In this document: positions 7,700-17,561 of the stretch, in pieces
Position numbering within the stretch: the stretch's first letter is position 1
How the letters are laid out: the number at the start of each line of letters is the position of its first letter
From: Stenotrophomonas sp. NA06056
GTDB lineage: Bacteria > Pseudomonadota > Gammaproteobacteria > Xanthomonadales > Xanthomonadaceae
Assembly (NCBI RefSeq): GCF_013364355.1
Contig: NZ_CP054931.1
Coordinates: 1,364,001-1,428,000, forward strand
Length of the DNA stretch: 64,000 bases
Direction: 5' to 3'
Notes under the pieces: model-generated
Seen by the model: the letters and a program-made list of their open reading frames with translations, nothing else
The model's database searches: none
Told to the model about the DNA's origin: nothing
Made by a program: the position numbers and the translations under genes

Positions 7700-9822
7700 A
7701 GTTGCTCGGCTCCGGGATGCAGGCCCGATTCCTGCTTGCGATGGGCGGGGCGATGCTGGTGGTGGTGGCGATCCTGGCCGTGCTGCTGGGACGGCAGGCG
7801 GCGATGCAGGGCGAGGTGAGGTCGCTCAGCAACGGCGTCATCCACGAACTGTTCGACCGCAGCGTGCGCAGCCGTGGCGAGGCCATGGTGCGCGAACTGT
7901 CCGATGCGCTTGCCGGTCCGCTTCATGGCAACGACGTGGACCAGGTCGGGGTCCTGGTGCGCAGCATTTCGCGGCAGCCGGTGGTGCGCTACGTACTGGT
8001 GTTCGACGACCGCGGGCGGCTGGTGCATGACGGCTCGACCGGGGTGCCCGATGCCGGACGACCGATGAGCGATCCGCTGGCGGCCGGGGCGGTTGCCGCG
8101 CAATCGCTGGTGGTGCAGCAGTCGCCCACAGTGCTCGACAGCACGATGCCGATCAGGATGGGCAATCAGCGCATCGGTGGTGTCCGTGTCGGCATGGCGC
8201 TGGATCAAGTGCTGCAGCGCGAGCAGGCGGCCAACGCGACCCTCGATGAGCGGCTGCAGCAGATGGGAAGCCGACATCTGGGCTGGTTGCTGCTGATGCT
8301 GGGCCTGCTGGTGGTGATCGGCGTGGTGGTGATCCTGTACGTGCAGCGCACGCTGGTGGCGCCCATCCGCGACCTGGCCGCAGCCGCCCGGCGCATCGAA
8401 GCTGGCGACTATCAGGCGCCACTGCGGGAAAACACCCGTGATGACGAGGTGGGTGAACTGGTTCGCGGCTTTGCCCGCATGCGTGATGCGATTGCCCGCC
8501 ACGACCGCGAAGTGCGGCGCATGGCCTACACCGACGGGTTGACCGGGTTGACCAACCGGCTGGCGTTCCGCGAGGCGTTGGACCACCGGTTGATGGCGGC
8601 ACGTGCGTCCAATCACCGGTTGGGCCTGCTGTTCGCCGATATCGATGATTTCAAGCGGGTCAATGACACCCTGGGCCATGAGGCCGGCGACGAGGCGCTT
8701 CTGCAGTTCGCGCAGCGCATCGGCCGTGCCGTGACCGAGGCCGGCGGCGACGATGCTTTGCTGGCGCGGTTCGGCGGCGACGAATTCGTGATCCTGGTCG
8801 GTGATGGCGATGTCGCAGCCAATGCGCGGTTGCTGGCCGAAGTGCTGGTACGCGAGCTGGGTAAGCCGCTGGTGGTGCAGGGCAGGGAACTGTTCCTGGG
8901 CACTTCGATCGGTGTGACCCTGTTCCCCGACGATGCCGCGGATGCGACGACGCTGCTGAAGAACGGCGACATTGCGATGTACCAGGCGAAGATGGCCGGC
9001 AAGAACTGCTACCGCTACTACAGCCGGGCCATGGATCACGCTGTCGAGCGCCGCGTGCACATGGAGCAGGAGCTGCGCGGCGCCTGGGAGCGCGGCGAGC
9101 TGCGGCTGGCCTACCAGCCGATCTTCCGCATGCGCGACCGCCGCATGGTCGGTGTGGAGGTGCTGCTGCGCTGGCAGCACCCGACGCTGGGCACGATCCC
9201 ACCATCGGTGTTCATCGAGGTGGCCGAGCAGAGTGGCCTGATCGAGATCATCGGCCCGAAGGTGCTGCGTGCCGCCTGCATGGAAGCGGTGCAGTGGCCG
9301 CGGGGCGTGGCCGGCGACGAACTGTTCGTCTCGGTCAATGTGTCGCCACGGCAGTTGCGCGGGGGGGAGCTGCCGGCGTTGGTCGCGCAGTGCCTGCAGG
9401 AATCGGGCCTGCCGGCCTCGCGCCTGCACCTGGAGCTGACCGAGACGGCGGTGATCGGCGATGAAATGCTGGCCGCGCAGTTGCTGGACCGGTTGCACCG
9501 GGCGGGGGTGAAGGTGTGGCTGGACGACTTCGGTACCGGTTTCTCCGGTCTCAGCCACCTGCGGCAGGTGCCGGTGGACGGGGTCAAGATCGACAAGAGC
9601 TTCGTCGCCGACATGCAGCGCGACCCGGACGATCTGGCCCTGACCACGGCGATCATCGCCATGGCCCATGCGCTGGGCATCACGGTGGTGGCCGAGGGTA
9701 TCGAGCAGGAAGCGCAGTTCGAGCTGCTTGCCCAGCGTGGCTGCGACCTGGGCCAGGGCTACCGGTTGAGCCATCCGGTCACGGCCACCGAAGTGGTGCG
9801 GATGATCGAATCGGGCGTGTAA
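7696..9822 (+). CDS. Membrane GGDEF-EAL c-di-GMP turnover protein
   Basis: A 708-residue protein: TM1 (about residues 11-31), a periplasmic sensor region (about 35-190), TM2 (about 193-215), HAMP, GGDEF (about 275-435) and EAL (about 460-700). The cyclase motif RFGGDEF near residue 360 is intact; the RxxD inhibitory site before it is absent. In the EAL domain the signature reads EVLLRW, a tolerated variant; NVSPRQL, ELTET, LDDFGTGFSGL, KIDKSF and VAEGIE are present, so phosphodiesterase activity is likely. Both activities look possible; which dominates cannot be read from sequence. It ends the coupled three-ORF unit. Confidence 0.93.
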   Translation: MKLLGSGMQARFLLAMGGAMLVVVAILAVLLGRQAAMQGEVRSLSNGVIHELFDRSVRSRGEAMVRELSDALAGPLHGNDVDQVGVLVRSISRQPVVRYVLVFDDRGRLVHDGSTGVPDAGRPMSDPLAAGAVAAQSLVVQQSPTVLDSTMPIRMGNQRIGGVRVGMALDQVLQREQAANATLDERLQQMGSRHLGWLLLMLGLLVVIGVVVILYVQRTLVAPIRDLAAAARRIEAGDYQAPLRENTRDDEVGELVRGFARMRDAIARHDREVRRMAYTDGLTGLTNRLAFREALDHRLMAARASNHRLGLLFADIDDFKRVNDTLGHEAGDEALLQFAQRIGRAVTEAGGDDALLARFGGDEFVILVGDGDVAANARLLAEVLVRELGKPLVVQGRELFLGTSIGVTLFPDDAADATTLLKNGDIAMYQAKMAGKNCYRYYSRAMDHAVERRVHMEQELRGAWERGELRLAYQPIFRMRDRRMVGVEVLLRWQHPTLGTIPPSVFIEVAEQSGLIEIIGPKVLRAACMEAVQWPRGVAGDELFVSVNVSPRQLRGGELPALVAQCLQESGLPASRLHLELTETAVIGDEMLAAQLLDRLHRAGVKVWLDDFGTGFSGLSHLRQVPVDGVKIDKSFVADMQRDPDDLALTTAIIAMAHALGITVVAEGIEQEAQFELLAQRGCDLGQGYRLSHPVTATEVVRMIESGV

Positions 9823-9824
9823 CA

Positions 9825-9847
9825 GTAGATCCACGCCATGCGTGGAT
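9825..9847 (+). repeat. SMAG-type palindrome
   Basis: GTAG followed by ATCCACGCCATGCGTGGAT, directly between the stops of the converging GGDEF-EAL gene and epmB, where it may act as a stem-loop barrier for both transcripts. Confidence 0.8.
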
Positions 9848-9850
9848 ACG

Positions 9851-10867
9851 TTACACCGGGCGCTTGCTCGGGTCGCCGGGTAGCTCGCGGACCAGCTTGG
9901 GCACCAGGTAGCCGGACAGCCGGGCAGTGAGGCCGGCGATCAGGGCCTTGGCCTGAACGTCGTCCACTTCGAAATGGGCGACGCCTTCGACCCGATCCAG
10001 CTGATGCAGGTAATAGGGCAGCACGCCGGCGGCGAAACTGCGCTCGCTCAGGTCCTGCAGCGCCTGCACGCTGTCGTTGACCCCGCGCAGCAGCACCGCC
10101 TGGTTCAGCAGTTGCGCGCCGATGCCACGCAGGTGGGCCATCGCCGTATCGACGCTGGCATCGAATTCATTGGCGTGGTTGGCGTGGACCACGATCGCCA
10201 GCGGCCATGGCAGGCTGCCCAGCCAGGCCAGCAGCTCATCATCCACCCGCTCGGGCAGCACGATCGGCAGGCGCGTGTGGATGCGCAGCCGGCGGATATG
10301 CGCGATGCCACGGAGTGCATCGGTCAGCTCGGCCAGCTTGTGGGTGGCCAGCGACAGCGGGTCGCCACCGGACAGGATCACCTCATCGATGTCCGGGTCT
10401 GCGGCGATGGCCTCCACCGCCTCCTGCCATCCCCCCTTGGCGGCGTTCTCGGCGCCATAGTCGAAATGCCGGCGGAAGCAGTAGCGGCAGTTGATCGCGC
10501 AGCTGCCGGTGGCCACCAGCAGGGCCCGGCCGCGGTACTTCTGGATGACTCCGGTGGCTTTCTTCGCTGCGCCGTCGCCCACCGCGTCGAAGCTGAACCC
10601 GGGGGCAGGACGCATCTCGGCGTCGATCGGGAGCACCTGACGCAGCAATGGGTCGTGGGCATCGCCACGACGCATGCGCGCGACGAACCCCTCCGGCACG
10701 CGCAGTGCGAACTGGGCGATGGCGGCCTCGGATACGCCCAGCGCCGCAGCATCCAGATCCAGCCGGGCCAGCAGTGCCTGTGGGTCACGCAGGGCCTGCC
10801 GCCACAGTTGCTGCCAGCGCGCGGGCGCACCTGGCGACTGGGTCCGGGGGAAGGCGGAAAGCTGCAT
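9851..10867 (-). CDS. epmB: EF-P beta-lysylation protein EpmB
   Basis: A 338-residue radical-SAM enzyme of the lysine 2,3-aminomutase family that converts (S)-alpha-lysine to (R)-beta-lysine for modification of EF-P. The radical-SAM cluster motif C-x3-C-x2-C is seen as [12 protein letters not shown] near residue 110, with ILSGGDPL and the PLP-lysine region after it. The enzyme is shorter than catabolic KamA, matching EpmB. It is divergent from efp, its expected substrate gene. The start at [10 protein letters not shown] is chosen; an ATG 24 bases further upstream is possible. The ligase EpmA is not in the window. Confidence 0.94.
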   Translation of the reverse strand: MQLSAFPRTQSPGAPARWQQLWRQALRDPQALLARLDLDAAALGVSEAAIAQFALRVPEGFVARMRRGDAHDPLLRQVLPIDAEMRPAPGFSFDAVGDGAAKKATGVIQKYRGRALLVATGSCAINCRYCFRRHFDYGAENAAKGGWQEAVEAIAADPDIDEVILSGGDPLSLATHKLAELTDALRGIAHIRRLRIHTRLPIVLPERVDDELLAWLGSLPWPLAIVVHANHANEFDASVDTAMAHLRGIGAQLLNQAVLLRGVNDSVQALQDLSERSFAAGVLPYYLHQLDRVEGVAHFEVDDVQAKALIAGLTARLSGYLVPKLVRELPGDPSKRPV

Positions 10868-10908
10868 GGAGAGGGGGCCTGCGGTTATCATGGGGGCATA
10901 AACAGTTG

Positions 10909-10934
10909 CCCACCGGGGTTCCGGTGGGTTTTCC
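10909..10934 (+). terminator. Terminator-like hairpin in the efp leader
   Basis: A perfect 8-bp stem CCCACCGG / CCGGTGGG with loop GGTT, followed by TTTTCC, placed 54 bases before the efp ATG with no plus-strand gene upstream to terminate. It would lie in the efp 5' UTR if the promoter is upstream of it. Confidence 0.5.
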
Positions 10935-10987
10935 ATTCTACCGGCTCGCCGCACGCGCGGCGGTTTCGCCATTTGAGGAGCTTGAGC

Positions 10988-11554
10988 ATGGCCACTGCGG
11001 GCATGAACGATGTCAAGAACGGGATGAAGATCCTGGTCAACAATGAACCGGCCGTCATCTCCGAGACCGAGTTCATCAAGCCGGGCAAGGGCCAGGCGTT
11101 CACGCGCGTGCGCTACCGCTTCATCAAGTCGGGCCGCACCGTGGAAATGACCATGAAGGCGACCGACGACGTGGAAGTGGCCGATGTGGTCGATACCAAC
11201 ATGGACTACATGTACAGCGACGGCGAGTACTGGCACTTCATGGACCCGGAAACCTTCGAGCAGGTGCAGGCCGACAAGGCCGGCATGGGCGGCGCCGAGA
11301 AGTGGCTGAAGGGCGAGGAGTCCTGCATCGTGACGCTGTTCAACGGTTCGCCGATCTTCGTGCAGCCGCCGAATTTCGTCGAGCTGAAGATCGTGGAAAC
11401 CGATCCGGGCGTCCGTGGCGACACCTCGGGCGGTGGCGGCAAGCCGGCCACCCTGGAAACCGGCGCGGTGGTCCGCGTGCCGCTGTTCGTCAACCAGGAT
11501 GAAATCGTCAAGGTCGACACCCGTTCGGGCGAATACTCCGCACGCGTCAAGTAA
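10988..11554 (+). CDS. efp: Translation elongation factor P
   Basis: A 188-residue, three-domain tRNA-mimic that rescues ribosomes stalled at polyproline. The modifiable lysine is Lys34 in [10 protein letters not shown], the EpmA/EpmB-type acceptor loop, in keeping with epmB being divergently encoded. The C-terminus ends [13 protein letters not shown], the conserved domain III end. SD GAGGAG lies before the ATG. A 9-bp hairpin (11551-11573) covers the stop codon. Confidence 0.98.
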   Translation: MATAGMNDVKNGMKILVNNEPAVISETEFIKPGKGQAFTRVRYRFIKSGRTVEMTMKATDDVEVADVVDTNMDYMYSDGEYWHFMDPETFEQVQADKAGMGGAEKWLKGEESCIVTLFNGSPIFVQPPNFVELKIVETDPGVRGDTSGGGGKPATLETGAVVRVPLFVNQDEIVKVDTRSGEYSARVK

Positions 11555-11575
11555 TCCGGCGCAACCGGATTACCT

Positions 11576-11657
11576 GTAGAGCCGAGCCCACGCTCGGCTT
11601 TGCTTCCGGCCCCGCTGGCGCCGGAACGAACAGCAGCCGAGCATGGCTCGGCGCTAC
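11576..11657. repeat. SMAG head-to-head pair
   Basis: Two GTAG palindromes in opposite orientation: GTAG at 11576 with stem AGCCGAGC, and an inverted copy ending CTAC at 11657. A further 10-bp-stem hairpin without a GTAG head follows at 11663-11685. Together they fill the efp-deaminase intergenic region. Confidence 0.8.
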
Positions 11658-11713
11658 ATGGCCACGATCCACCCGGTGGATCGTGGGCCCACCGCCCCAG
11701 CCAGTGAGCCCGC

Positions 11714-13057
11714 ATGAGCGATAGCCCGCACCTCCCCGAAGCCTGCGACCTGCTGATCGAAGCCGGTTATGTCGTCCCGATCGAGCCGCATGCGGTGGTG
11801 CTGGAAGACCATGCCGTCGCCGTGCGTGGCAGTGAGATCGTGGCCATCCTGCCGCGTGCCGAAGCGCGTGCGCGCTTCCGCGCCACCCAGGTGGTCAGTC
11901 GTCCCGAGGCCGCGCTGATGCCGGGCCTGGTCAACGCACATACGCACAACCCGATGACCCTGCTGCGCGGCGTCGCCGACGACCTGCCGCTGATGACCTG
12001 GCTGCAGCAGCACATCTGGCCGGTGGAAGCGGCGGTGATCGGGCCGGAATTCGTCGCCGACGGCACCACCCTGGCCATCGCCGAGATGCTGCGTGGCGGC
12101 ACCACCTGCGCCAACGAGAACTATTTCTTCGGAGACGTGCAGGCCGCCGTCTACAAGAAGCACGGCTTCCGCGCGCTGGTCGGCGCGGTGATCATCGATT
12201 TCCCCACCGCCTGGGCCAAGACCGACGACGAGTATTTCGCCAAGGCCGGTGAACTGCACGACCAGTGGCGCACCGACCCGCTGATCGGCACCGCGTTCGC
12301 GCCGCATGCGCCGTACACCGTCAACGATGCCAATTTCGAGCGCGTGCGCATGCTGTCCGACCAGCTCGACATGCAGGTGCATCTGCACACCCACGAGACC
12401 GCGCAGGAAATCACCGATTCGATCAAGCTGCACGGCCAGCGCCCGTTGGCGCGGCTGGACCGCCTCGGCCTGGTCAACGACCGCCTGATCGCGGTGCACA
12501 TGACCCAGCTGACCGAGGCCGAGATCCACCTGTGCGCCGAGCGTGGCGTCAGCGTGGTGCATTGCCCGGAATCGAACCTGAAGCTGGCGTCGGGCTTCTG
12601 CCCGGCCTGCGCCCTGCAGCGCGCCGGCGTGAACCTGGCCATCGGTACCGATGGCTGCGCCAGCAACAACGATCTGGACATGTTCAGCGAAAACCGCACT
12701 GCGGCGATCCTGGCCAAGGCCGTGGCCGACGATGCCACCGCGCTGGATGCAGCCACTACCTTGCGTGCCTCCACGTTGGGCGGCGCCCGCGCGCTGGGTT
12801 TCGGTGACCGCATCGGCTCGATCGAAGTCGGCAAGCAGGCCGATCTGGTCTGCGTCGACCTGTCGGCGCTGGAGACCCAGCCGCTGCACAACGTGCTGTC
12901 GCAGCTGGTGTACGCCACCGGCCGCCAGCAGGTCAGCGATGTCTGGATTGCCGGCAAGCCGAAGCTGGTGCAGCGTGAGCTGGTCGGCATGGACCTGCCG
13001 GGCATCATCGCCAACGCGCGCCAGTGGCGCGAGCGCATCCGTCATATCCGCGCCTGA
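11714..13057 (+). CDS. mtaD: 5-methylthioadenosine/S-adenosylhomocysteine deaminase family
   Basis: A 447-residue TRZ/ATZ-type amidohydrolase. Metal and substrate motifs are visible: [14 protein letters not shown] (first His pair), [21 protein letters not shown] and [14 protein letters not shown] (metal-binding Asp). The family deaminates methylthioadenosine and/or S-adenosylhomocysteine to inosine derivatives, the first step in an alternative route of methylthioadenosine disposal. It heads a run of co-oriented genes with ubiG 25 bases downstream. Exact nucleoside preference is not decided by the sequence. Confidence 0.88.
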   Translation: MSDSPHLPEACDLLIEAGYVVPIEPHAVVLEDHAVAVRGSEIVAILPRAEARARFRATQVVSRPEAALMPGLVNAHTHNPMTLLRGVADDLPLMTWLQQHIWPVEAAVIGPEFVADGTTLAIAEMLRGGTTCANENYFFGDVQAAVYKKHGFRALVGAVIIDFPTAWAKTDDEYFAKAGELHDQWRTDPLIGTAFAPHAPYTVNDANFERVRMLSDQLDMQVHLHTHETAQEITDSIKLHGQRPLARLDRLGLVNDRLIAVHMTQLTEAEIHLCAERGVSVVHCPESNLKLASGFCPACALQRAGVNLAIGTDGCASNNDLDMFSENRTAAILAKAVADDATALDAATTLRASTLGGARALGFGDRIGSIEVGKQADLVCVDLSALETQPLHNVLSQLVYATGRQQVSDVWIAGKPKLVQRELVGMDLPGIIANARQWRERIRHIRA

Positions 13058-13082
13058 TTCCCGGCGCCGCAAGGACCCCACC

Positions 13083-13799
13083 ATGACTGCCCCCCACGCT
13101 TCTTCCAATTTCGATCAGGCCGAGCTGGACAAGTTCGCCGCGCTGGCCAACCGCTGGTGGGACGCCGATGGCCCGCAGAAGCCGCTGCACGCACTGAATC
13201 CGGTGCGCCTGCAGTACGTGGCCGACCGCGCGCCGCTGCGTGGTGCGCGCGTGCTCGACATCGGTTGCGGTGGCGGGCTGCTGAGTGAAGCGCTGGCCCA
13301 GGCCGGTGCCGAGGTGACCGCCATCGATCTGGCGCCTGAGCTGGTCAAGGTTGCACGCCTGCACGCGCTGGAAAGTGGTGTCACCGTCGACTACCGGGTG
13401 CAGGCCGCCGAAGACCTTGCCGCCGAACAGCCGGGCAGCTTCGACGTGGTGACCTGCATGGAGATGCTCGAGCACGTGCCCGATCCGGGCGCGATCATCG
13501 AGGCCTGCAAGCGCCTGCTGAAGCCGGGCGGCCACCTGTTCCTGTCCACCATCAACCGTACCGCTGCGGCGTTTGCAGTGGCCATCGTCGGTGCCGAGTA
13601 CGTGGCACGGCTGTTGCCCAAGGGTACGCACCACTACCAGGAGTTCATCAAGCCGGCCGAGCTGGCGCGTTGGCTGCGCGAGGCCGACCTGCAGCTGGCC
13701 GATGTCAGTGGCATGGCCTACGAGCCGTGGCGCAACCGCGCCCGCCTGAGCAGCCGCACCGACATCAACTACCTGGCCTACGTGGTCAAGGCGCCGTGA
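13083..13799 (+). CDS. ubiG: Ubiquinone O-methyltransferase UbiG
   Basis: A 238-residue class I SAM methyltransferase performing both O-methylations of ubiquinone synthesis. The SAM motif is [16 protein letters not shown] (about residues 58-73), followed by [11 protein letters not shown], the post-I motif [16 protein letters not shown], and the UbiG-typical insert [20 protein letters not shown]. Length matches E. coli UbiG (240). The stop overlaps the GTG start of gph (GTGA), so the two are coupled. Confidence 0.96.
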   Translation: MTAPHASSNFDQAELDKFAALANRWWDADGPQKPLHALNPVRLQYVADRAPLRGARVLDIGCGGGLLSEALAQAGAEVTAIDLAPELVKVARLHALESGVTVDYRVQAAEDLAAEQPGSFDVVTCMEMLEHVPDPGAIIEACKRLLKPGGHLFLSTINRTAAAFAVAIVGAEYVARLLPKGTHHYQEFIKPAELARWLREADLQLADVSGMAYEPWRNRARLSSRTDINYLAYVVKAP

Positions 13800-14491
13800 C
13801 CGCCGCCGCATTCCCGCGTGCAGTGCTGTTCGACCTGGACGGCACTTTGCTGGACAGCGCACCGGATTTCGTCGCCACCCTCGATGCGATGCTGGCCGAG
13901 CGCGGTCGCGCGCCGATTGATCCGGCGCAGTTGCGGCCGGTGGTGTCGAAGGGCTCGCGGGCGATGGTGTCGGCCGCGTTTCCAGAGCTGGAGACGGCCG
14001 AGCGCGATGCACTGATTCCCGAGTTCCTGCAGCGCTACGAAGCCTTGATCGGCCAGCACGCGGTGCTGTTCGACGGGGTTATCGGCATGCTCGATGCGCT
14101 GGACGCGGCGGGTACGGTGTGGGGCATCGTCACCAACAAGCCGGAGTACCTGGCGCGGCTGATCGTGCCGCAGCAGCAGTGGCAACAGCGCTGCGCCGTG
14201 CTGGTCGGCGGTGACACCCTGGCCGAACGCAAGCCGCATCCGTTGCCGCTGCTGCACGCCGCGCAGGCCATCGGTATTGCACCCGAAGAGTGTGTGTATG
14301 TCGGCGACGATGAGCGCGACATCATCGCCGCGCGTGCCGCCGGCATGCCGTCGGTGGCAGCGCTGTGGGGCTACCGCCTGCACAGTGACGATCCGCTGGC
14401 CTGGCAGGCCGACGTGCTGGTCGAGAACGCCGAACTCCTGCAACTGGCCAGTCTCTGGCCGATCCGGCCGGCGACCCCGGCCCAGCCGTAA
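13796..14491 (+). CDS. gph: Phosphoglycolate phosphatase family HAD hydrolase
   Basis: A 231-residue HAD hydrolase that removes phosphate from 2-phosphoglycolate or a similar small substrate. Nucleophile motif [13 protein letters not shown] (residues 11-23), motif II in GIVTNKP, and motif [20 protein letters not shown]. It starts with GTG overlapping the ubiG stop. In Pseudomonas and xanthomonads this ubiG neighbour is also linked to N-acetylmuramate-6-phosphate removal (MupP), a real alternative to Gph that the sequence alone does not exclude. Confidence 0.85.
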   Translation: MTAAAFPRAVLFDLDGTLLDSAPDFVATLDAMLAERGRAPIDPAQLRPVVSKGSRAMVSAAFPELETAERDALIPEFLQRYEALIGQHAVLFDGVIGMLDALDAAGTVWGIVTNKPEYLARLIVPQQQWQQRCAVLVGGDTLAERKPHPLPLLHAAQAIGIAPEECVYVGDDERDIIAARAAGMPSVAALWGYRLHSDDPLAWQADVLVENAELLQLASLWPIRPATPAQP

Positions 14492-14502
14492 GGAACACCG
14501 TA

Positions 14503-15207
14503 GTGAGCAGTACCGCGCTGGATAGTTTCCTCGACAAGTGGCGCAGCCGTTGGCCGGAATGGTCGGTGGCTGAGCCGTTCGTGGCCGAGCCGCAGCGCCA
14601 TGTCGCGCTGGCGTGGTTCGCGCTGCTGCAGGAATTCGACGACATGCTCAACACCGGTGGCGATCCGCTGCCGGCGGACGCCAAGCTGGCCTGGTGGGGC
14701 GAGGAGCTGCGCAGCTGGGCCGCGCAGCGTTCGCGGCATCCGCTGGGACGCGTGCTGGAGCCGGTGCGGGCGCCGTGGGCGCAGCTGGCCGAGGCGCTGC
14801 CGGACCTGGTCGAGGCGCGCACCGTAGCGCTGGACGCTGCCGGCGCCGAACGCGGGCTGGGCAACTATGCTGAAGCGGTAGCTGCGGTGGAAGCCGTGGT
14901 GTTTGCTGACACGCCGCGCAAGGGCGCCGGCCCTGCCGTGCTGCTGCAGACCCTGGCCCAGCGGCTGCAGGACGCTGGCGTGGCCGGCATTCCCCGCAGC
15001 CTGCTGGACGAGGATGCAGGCAACGCCGCGCAGCGTTGGGCGCAGCAGTTGCTGAAAGGGTGGGGCACCCGTGTGCCCGGTCCGCGCGCGCGCCGCGTGT
15101 GGTCCAGCCTGGCGCGTGCCCGTCTGGCCGCGCAGGCCGCAGGCAAGCCGATCGAAGCGACGCCCGTGCGCACGTTGCTGCGTGTGTGGTGGGCCGCGCG
15201 CGGCTGA
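14503..15207 (+). CDS. Squalene/phytoene synthase-like protein, no classical Asp motifs
   Basis: A 234-residue protein with GTG start. The stretch FDDMLNTGGDPLPADAKLAW with WWGEELR resembles the first helical segment of squalene/phytoene synthase superfamily proteins, but the two Asp-rich D-x3-D prenyl-diphosphate motifs are not apparent. It is thus probably a divergent, possibly non-catalytic member. It is the last gene of the mtaD-ubiG-gph run, 11 bases after gph, so a link to quinone or isoprenoid metabolism is conceivable. Function unknown. Confidence 0.6.
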   Translation: MSSTALDSFLDKWRSRWPEWSVAEPFVAEPQRHVALAWFALLQEFDDMLNTGGDPLPADAKLAWWGEELRSWAAQRSRHPLGRVLEPVRAPWAQLAEALPDLVEARTVALDAAGAERGLGNYAEAVAAVEAVVFADTPRKGAGPAVLLQTLAQRLQDAGVAGIPRSLLDEDAGNAAQRWAQQLLKGWGTRVPGPRARRVWSSLARARLAAQAAGKPIEATPVRTLLRVWWAARG

Positions 15208-15263
15208 ACCCTCGGCCTGCTGACTGCTTCTGGTGGGTGCGGACCTTGGTCCGCTCGCTGTCT

Positions 15264-15331
15264 GTAGAGCCGAGCCCATGCTCGGCTCACCACGCACGCG
15301 CGACAGCAGCCGAGCGTGGGCTCGGCTCTAC
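15264..15331. repeat. SMAG head-to-head pair
   Basis: GTAG palindrome at 15264-15287 and inverted copy at 15308-15331 (stem AGCCGAGC). Just before them, 15233-15256 holds a related hairpin (CGGACC/GGTCCG). The group lies between converging genes. Confidence 0.82.
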
Positions 15332-15365
15332 AGAAGCAGGATGCCACGCCAGCGGGTGACGCGCG

Positions 15366-16214
15366 CTACTTGCGTTCCAGCACCAGCAGCGGGTCGATAC
15401 GGGTATCGAACCAGTTCATGCCCCAGTGCAGGTGCGGCCCGGTCGCTCGACCGGTCGCGCCGACGGCGGCAATCACCTGCCCCTGTTCGACGCGATCACC
15501 GACTTTCACGTCAATGCGCGACAGGTGCAGGAAGTTCGAACTGACGCCGAAGCCATGGTCGAGCAGCAGGGTGCCACCGGTCAGGTACAGATCCGGGCCC
15601 GCGAACGTCACCACACCGGCAGCCGGTGCTTTCACCGGGGTGCCGGTCGGCACCGCGATGTCCATGCCGGAGTGGCCGGCACCGGGCTGGCCGTTGTACA
15701 CGCGCGCATTGCCGAAGCGACCGCTGATGCGGCCCTGCACCGGCCAGATGAAGGTCTGGGTGAAATCGGTGCGGTTATCGTCGCGTGCGCGTGCCGCGGT
15801 GACCTGCGCCTGTTCGCGCTTGATCCGTTCGGCGATGGCCGGCGGCGGATTGACCGTCTTCGGCGGCACGCCGTTGACCCGCTCGGTCGGCCAGTCGCGC
15901 GGGGTCACGGCGATGGCGGCCGTCTCGCTGCTGCCATCCGGTCGACGGATCTGCACCTGCAGCGGTCCTTTCTCATCGCGACCGATACCGAACACCACGC
16001 TGCCATAGCTGCTCACGCGCAGGTCGCGGCCTGCGTAGCGAACGCTGCTGCCGGCGGGAACCTTGCCGATCACCAGCGCGCCCTGCGACGCGCTGGCCGG
16101 GAACACCACGCGGCTATCGATCAGGTCGCCGATGCCGTCCTGCGCCTGTGCCGCCGGTGCGGTGAACAGGGGCGCCGCCAGCAGCAGCGCCCCGAACATG
16201 AGTGCCGAACGCAT
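15366..16214 (-). CDS. Secreted M23 (LytM) peptidoglycan peptidase
   Basis: A 282-residue exported protein: signal peptide (residues 1-26, ending PAAQAQ), an N-terminal beta-rich peptidase-associated region, then an M23 domain (about residues 160-280). The catalytic zinc residues are present: H-x3-D in GHSGMDIAVP and H-x-H in GPHLHWGMNW, so it should be an active endopeptidase. TGATG overlap with the dihydroorotase stop shows translational coupling to pyrC. Likely role is cell-wall remodelling in the periplasm. Confidence 0.9.
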   Translation of the reverse strand: MRSALMFGALLLAAPLFTAPAAQAQDGIGDLIDSRVVFPASASQGALVIGKVPAGSSVRYAGRDLRVSSYGSVVFGIGRDEKGPLQVQIRRPDGSSETAAIAVTPRDWPTERVNGVPPKTVNPPPAIAERIKREQAQVTAARARDDNRTDFTQTFIWPVQGRISGRFGNARVYNGQPGAGHSGMDIAVPTGTPVKAPAAGVVTFAGPDLYLTGGTLLLDHGFGVSSNFLHLSRIDVKVGDRVEQGQVIAAVGATGRATGPHLHWGMNWFDTRIDPLLVLERK

Positions 16215-17560
16215 CAGCGGTCGTAGGTCATGCGCTGGCCGGCGGGCTGACCCACCAGCGTGCTGCCGTCCCACACCAGCTGGCCGTTGACCCAGGTGGA
16301 GGCCACGCGCGAACGGAAGGTGGTGCCTTCGAACGGCGACCAGCCGCACTTGGACAGCACGTCCTCGCGCTTGACCGTGAACGGCACATCTTCCACCAGC
16401 ACCAGATCGGCGAAGTAGCCTTCGCGCAGGAAACCACGCTCTTCCACGTCGAACAGCTGGGCGGGCGCATGGGCGAACTTCTGCACCACCTGCTCGCGGG
16501 TCAGCTTGCCTTCGTGCACGCGCTCCAGCGCGGCCACCAGGGCGTACTGCACCAGCGGCAGACCCGACGGCGCCTGTGCGTAGGGCTTCTGCTTCTCTTC
16601 CCAGGTATGCGGAGCGTGGTCGGTGGCCAGCACATCCAGAACGTCGTCAGCCAGCGCGGCGGTGATCGCCTCGCGGTCGGACACGTCCTTGATGGCCGGG
16701 TTGCACTTGATCAGATTGCCCTTGGTCGCATAGTCCGGGCGGGCGAAGTGCAGGAAGTGCACGCAGGTCTCGGCGGTGATCTGCTTGCGGCTGCCATCGG
16801 CGCGGATCAGCGGGCCCTTCTCGAACAGCGCCAGCTCGTCGGCGGTGGAAATGTGCAGCACGTGCAGGCGGGTGCCGTGCTTGCGCGCCAGTGACATGGC
16901 CAGCCGCGTCGACTTGATGCAGGCTTCGCGCGAGCGGATGTCCGGGTGCATCTCCGGGGTCAGCGCGTCGCCGTACTTTTCCTGGAAGGCCTTCAGGTTG
17001 GCATCGATCATGGGCGTGTCTTCGCAGTGCGTGATGATCGGGGTCGGGCACTCGCGGAAGATCGCGTCCAGCGTTTCCGGGTTGTCCACCAGCATGTTGC
17101 CGGTGGAGGCGCCCATGAACACCTTCACGCCCGGCGCCTTCTTCGGGTCGAGGGCGCGGATGGCGTCCAGGTTGTCGTTGCTGGCACCGTGGTAGAAACC
17201 GTAGTTGGCCCAGGCACGGCCGCGCGCCAGTTCGTACTTGGCTTCCAGAATGGTCGAGTCGAGCGTCGGCGGGTTGGTGTTGGGCATGTCCATGAAGCTG
17301 GTCAGGCCACCGGCCACGGCCGCGGCCGACTCGCTGGCGATGTCGCCCTTGTGGGTCAGGCCCGGTTCGCGGAAGTGCACCTGGTCGTCGATCATCCCGG
17401 GCAGCAGCCAGCGCCCGGCCGCATCCACCACCTGTTCGCCATCACGCGGGGTCAACCCTTTGCCGATCTGCGCGATGCGGTCGTTCTCGATGCGCAGGTC
17501 GCCGTCGAAGGTGCGGCCTTCGTTGACCAGGCGGGCATTGGTGATGAGCGTGGAGGACAT
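16214..17560 (-). CDS. pyrC: Dihydroorotase (long, class I type)
   Basis: A 448-residue amidohydrolase of the dihydroorotase family (reversible cyclisation of carbamoyl aspartate in pyrimidine synthesis). Metal-site motifs are MIDDQVHFREPGLTHKGD (HxH-type region) and LATDHAPHTWEEK (metal Asp and substrate histidine), with MDMPNTNPP between. At ~450 residues it is the long class I type, unlike the ~345-residue E. coli PyrC. Allantoinase is the main alternative, but no purine-degradation genes are nearby. It lies one base after the yidD stop. Confidence 0.9.
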   Translation of the reverse strand: MSSTLITNARLVNEGRTFDGDLRIENDRIAQIGKGLTPRDGEQVVDAAGRWLLPGMIDDQVHFREPGLTHKGDIASESAAAVAGGLTSFMDMPNTNPPTLDSTILEAKYELARGRAWANYGFYHGASNDNLDAIRALDPKKAPGVKVFMGASTGNMLVDNPETLDAIFRECPTPIITHCEDTPMIDANLKAFQEKYGDALTPEMHPDIRSREACIKSTRLAMSLARKHGTRLHVLHISTADELALFEKGPLIRADGSRKQITAETCVHFLHFARPDYATKGNLIKCNPAIKDVSDREAITAALADDVLDVLATDHAPHTWEEKQKPYAQAPSGLPLVQYALVAALERVHEGKLTREQVVQKFAHAPAQLFDVEERGFLREGYFADLVLVEDVPFTVKREDVLSKCGWSPFEGTTFRSRVASTWVNGQLVWDGSTLVGQPAGQRMTYDR

Positions 17561-17561
17561 G

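Noticed and set aside
7477-9834. Long minus-strand frame opposite the GGDEF-EAL gene
   Set aside because: His/Gln/Arg-rich shadow; the plus-strand protein has complete domains.
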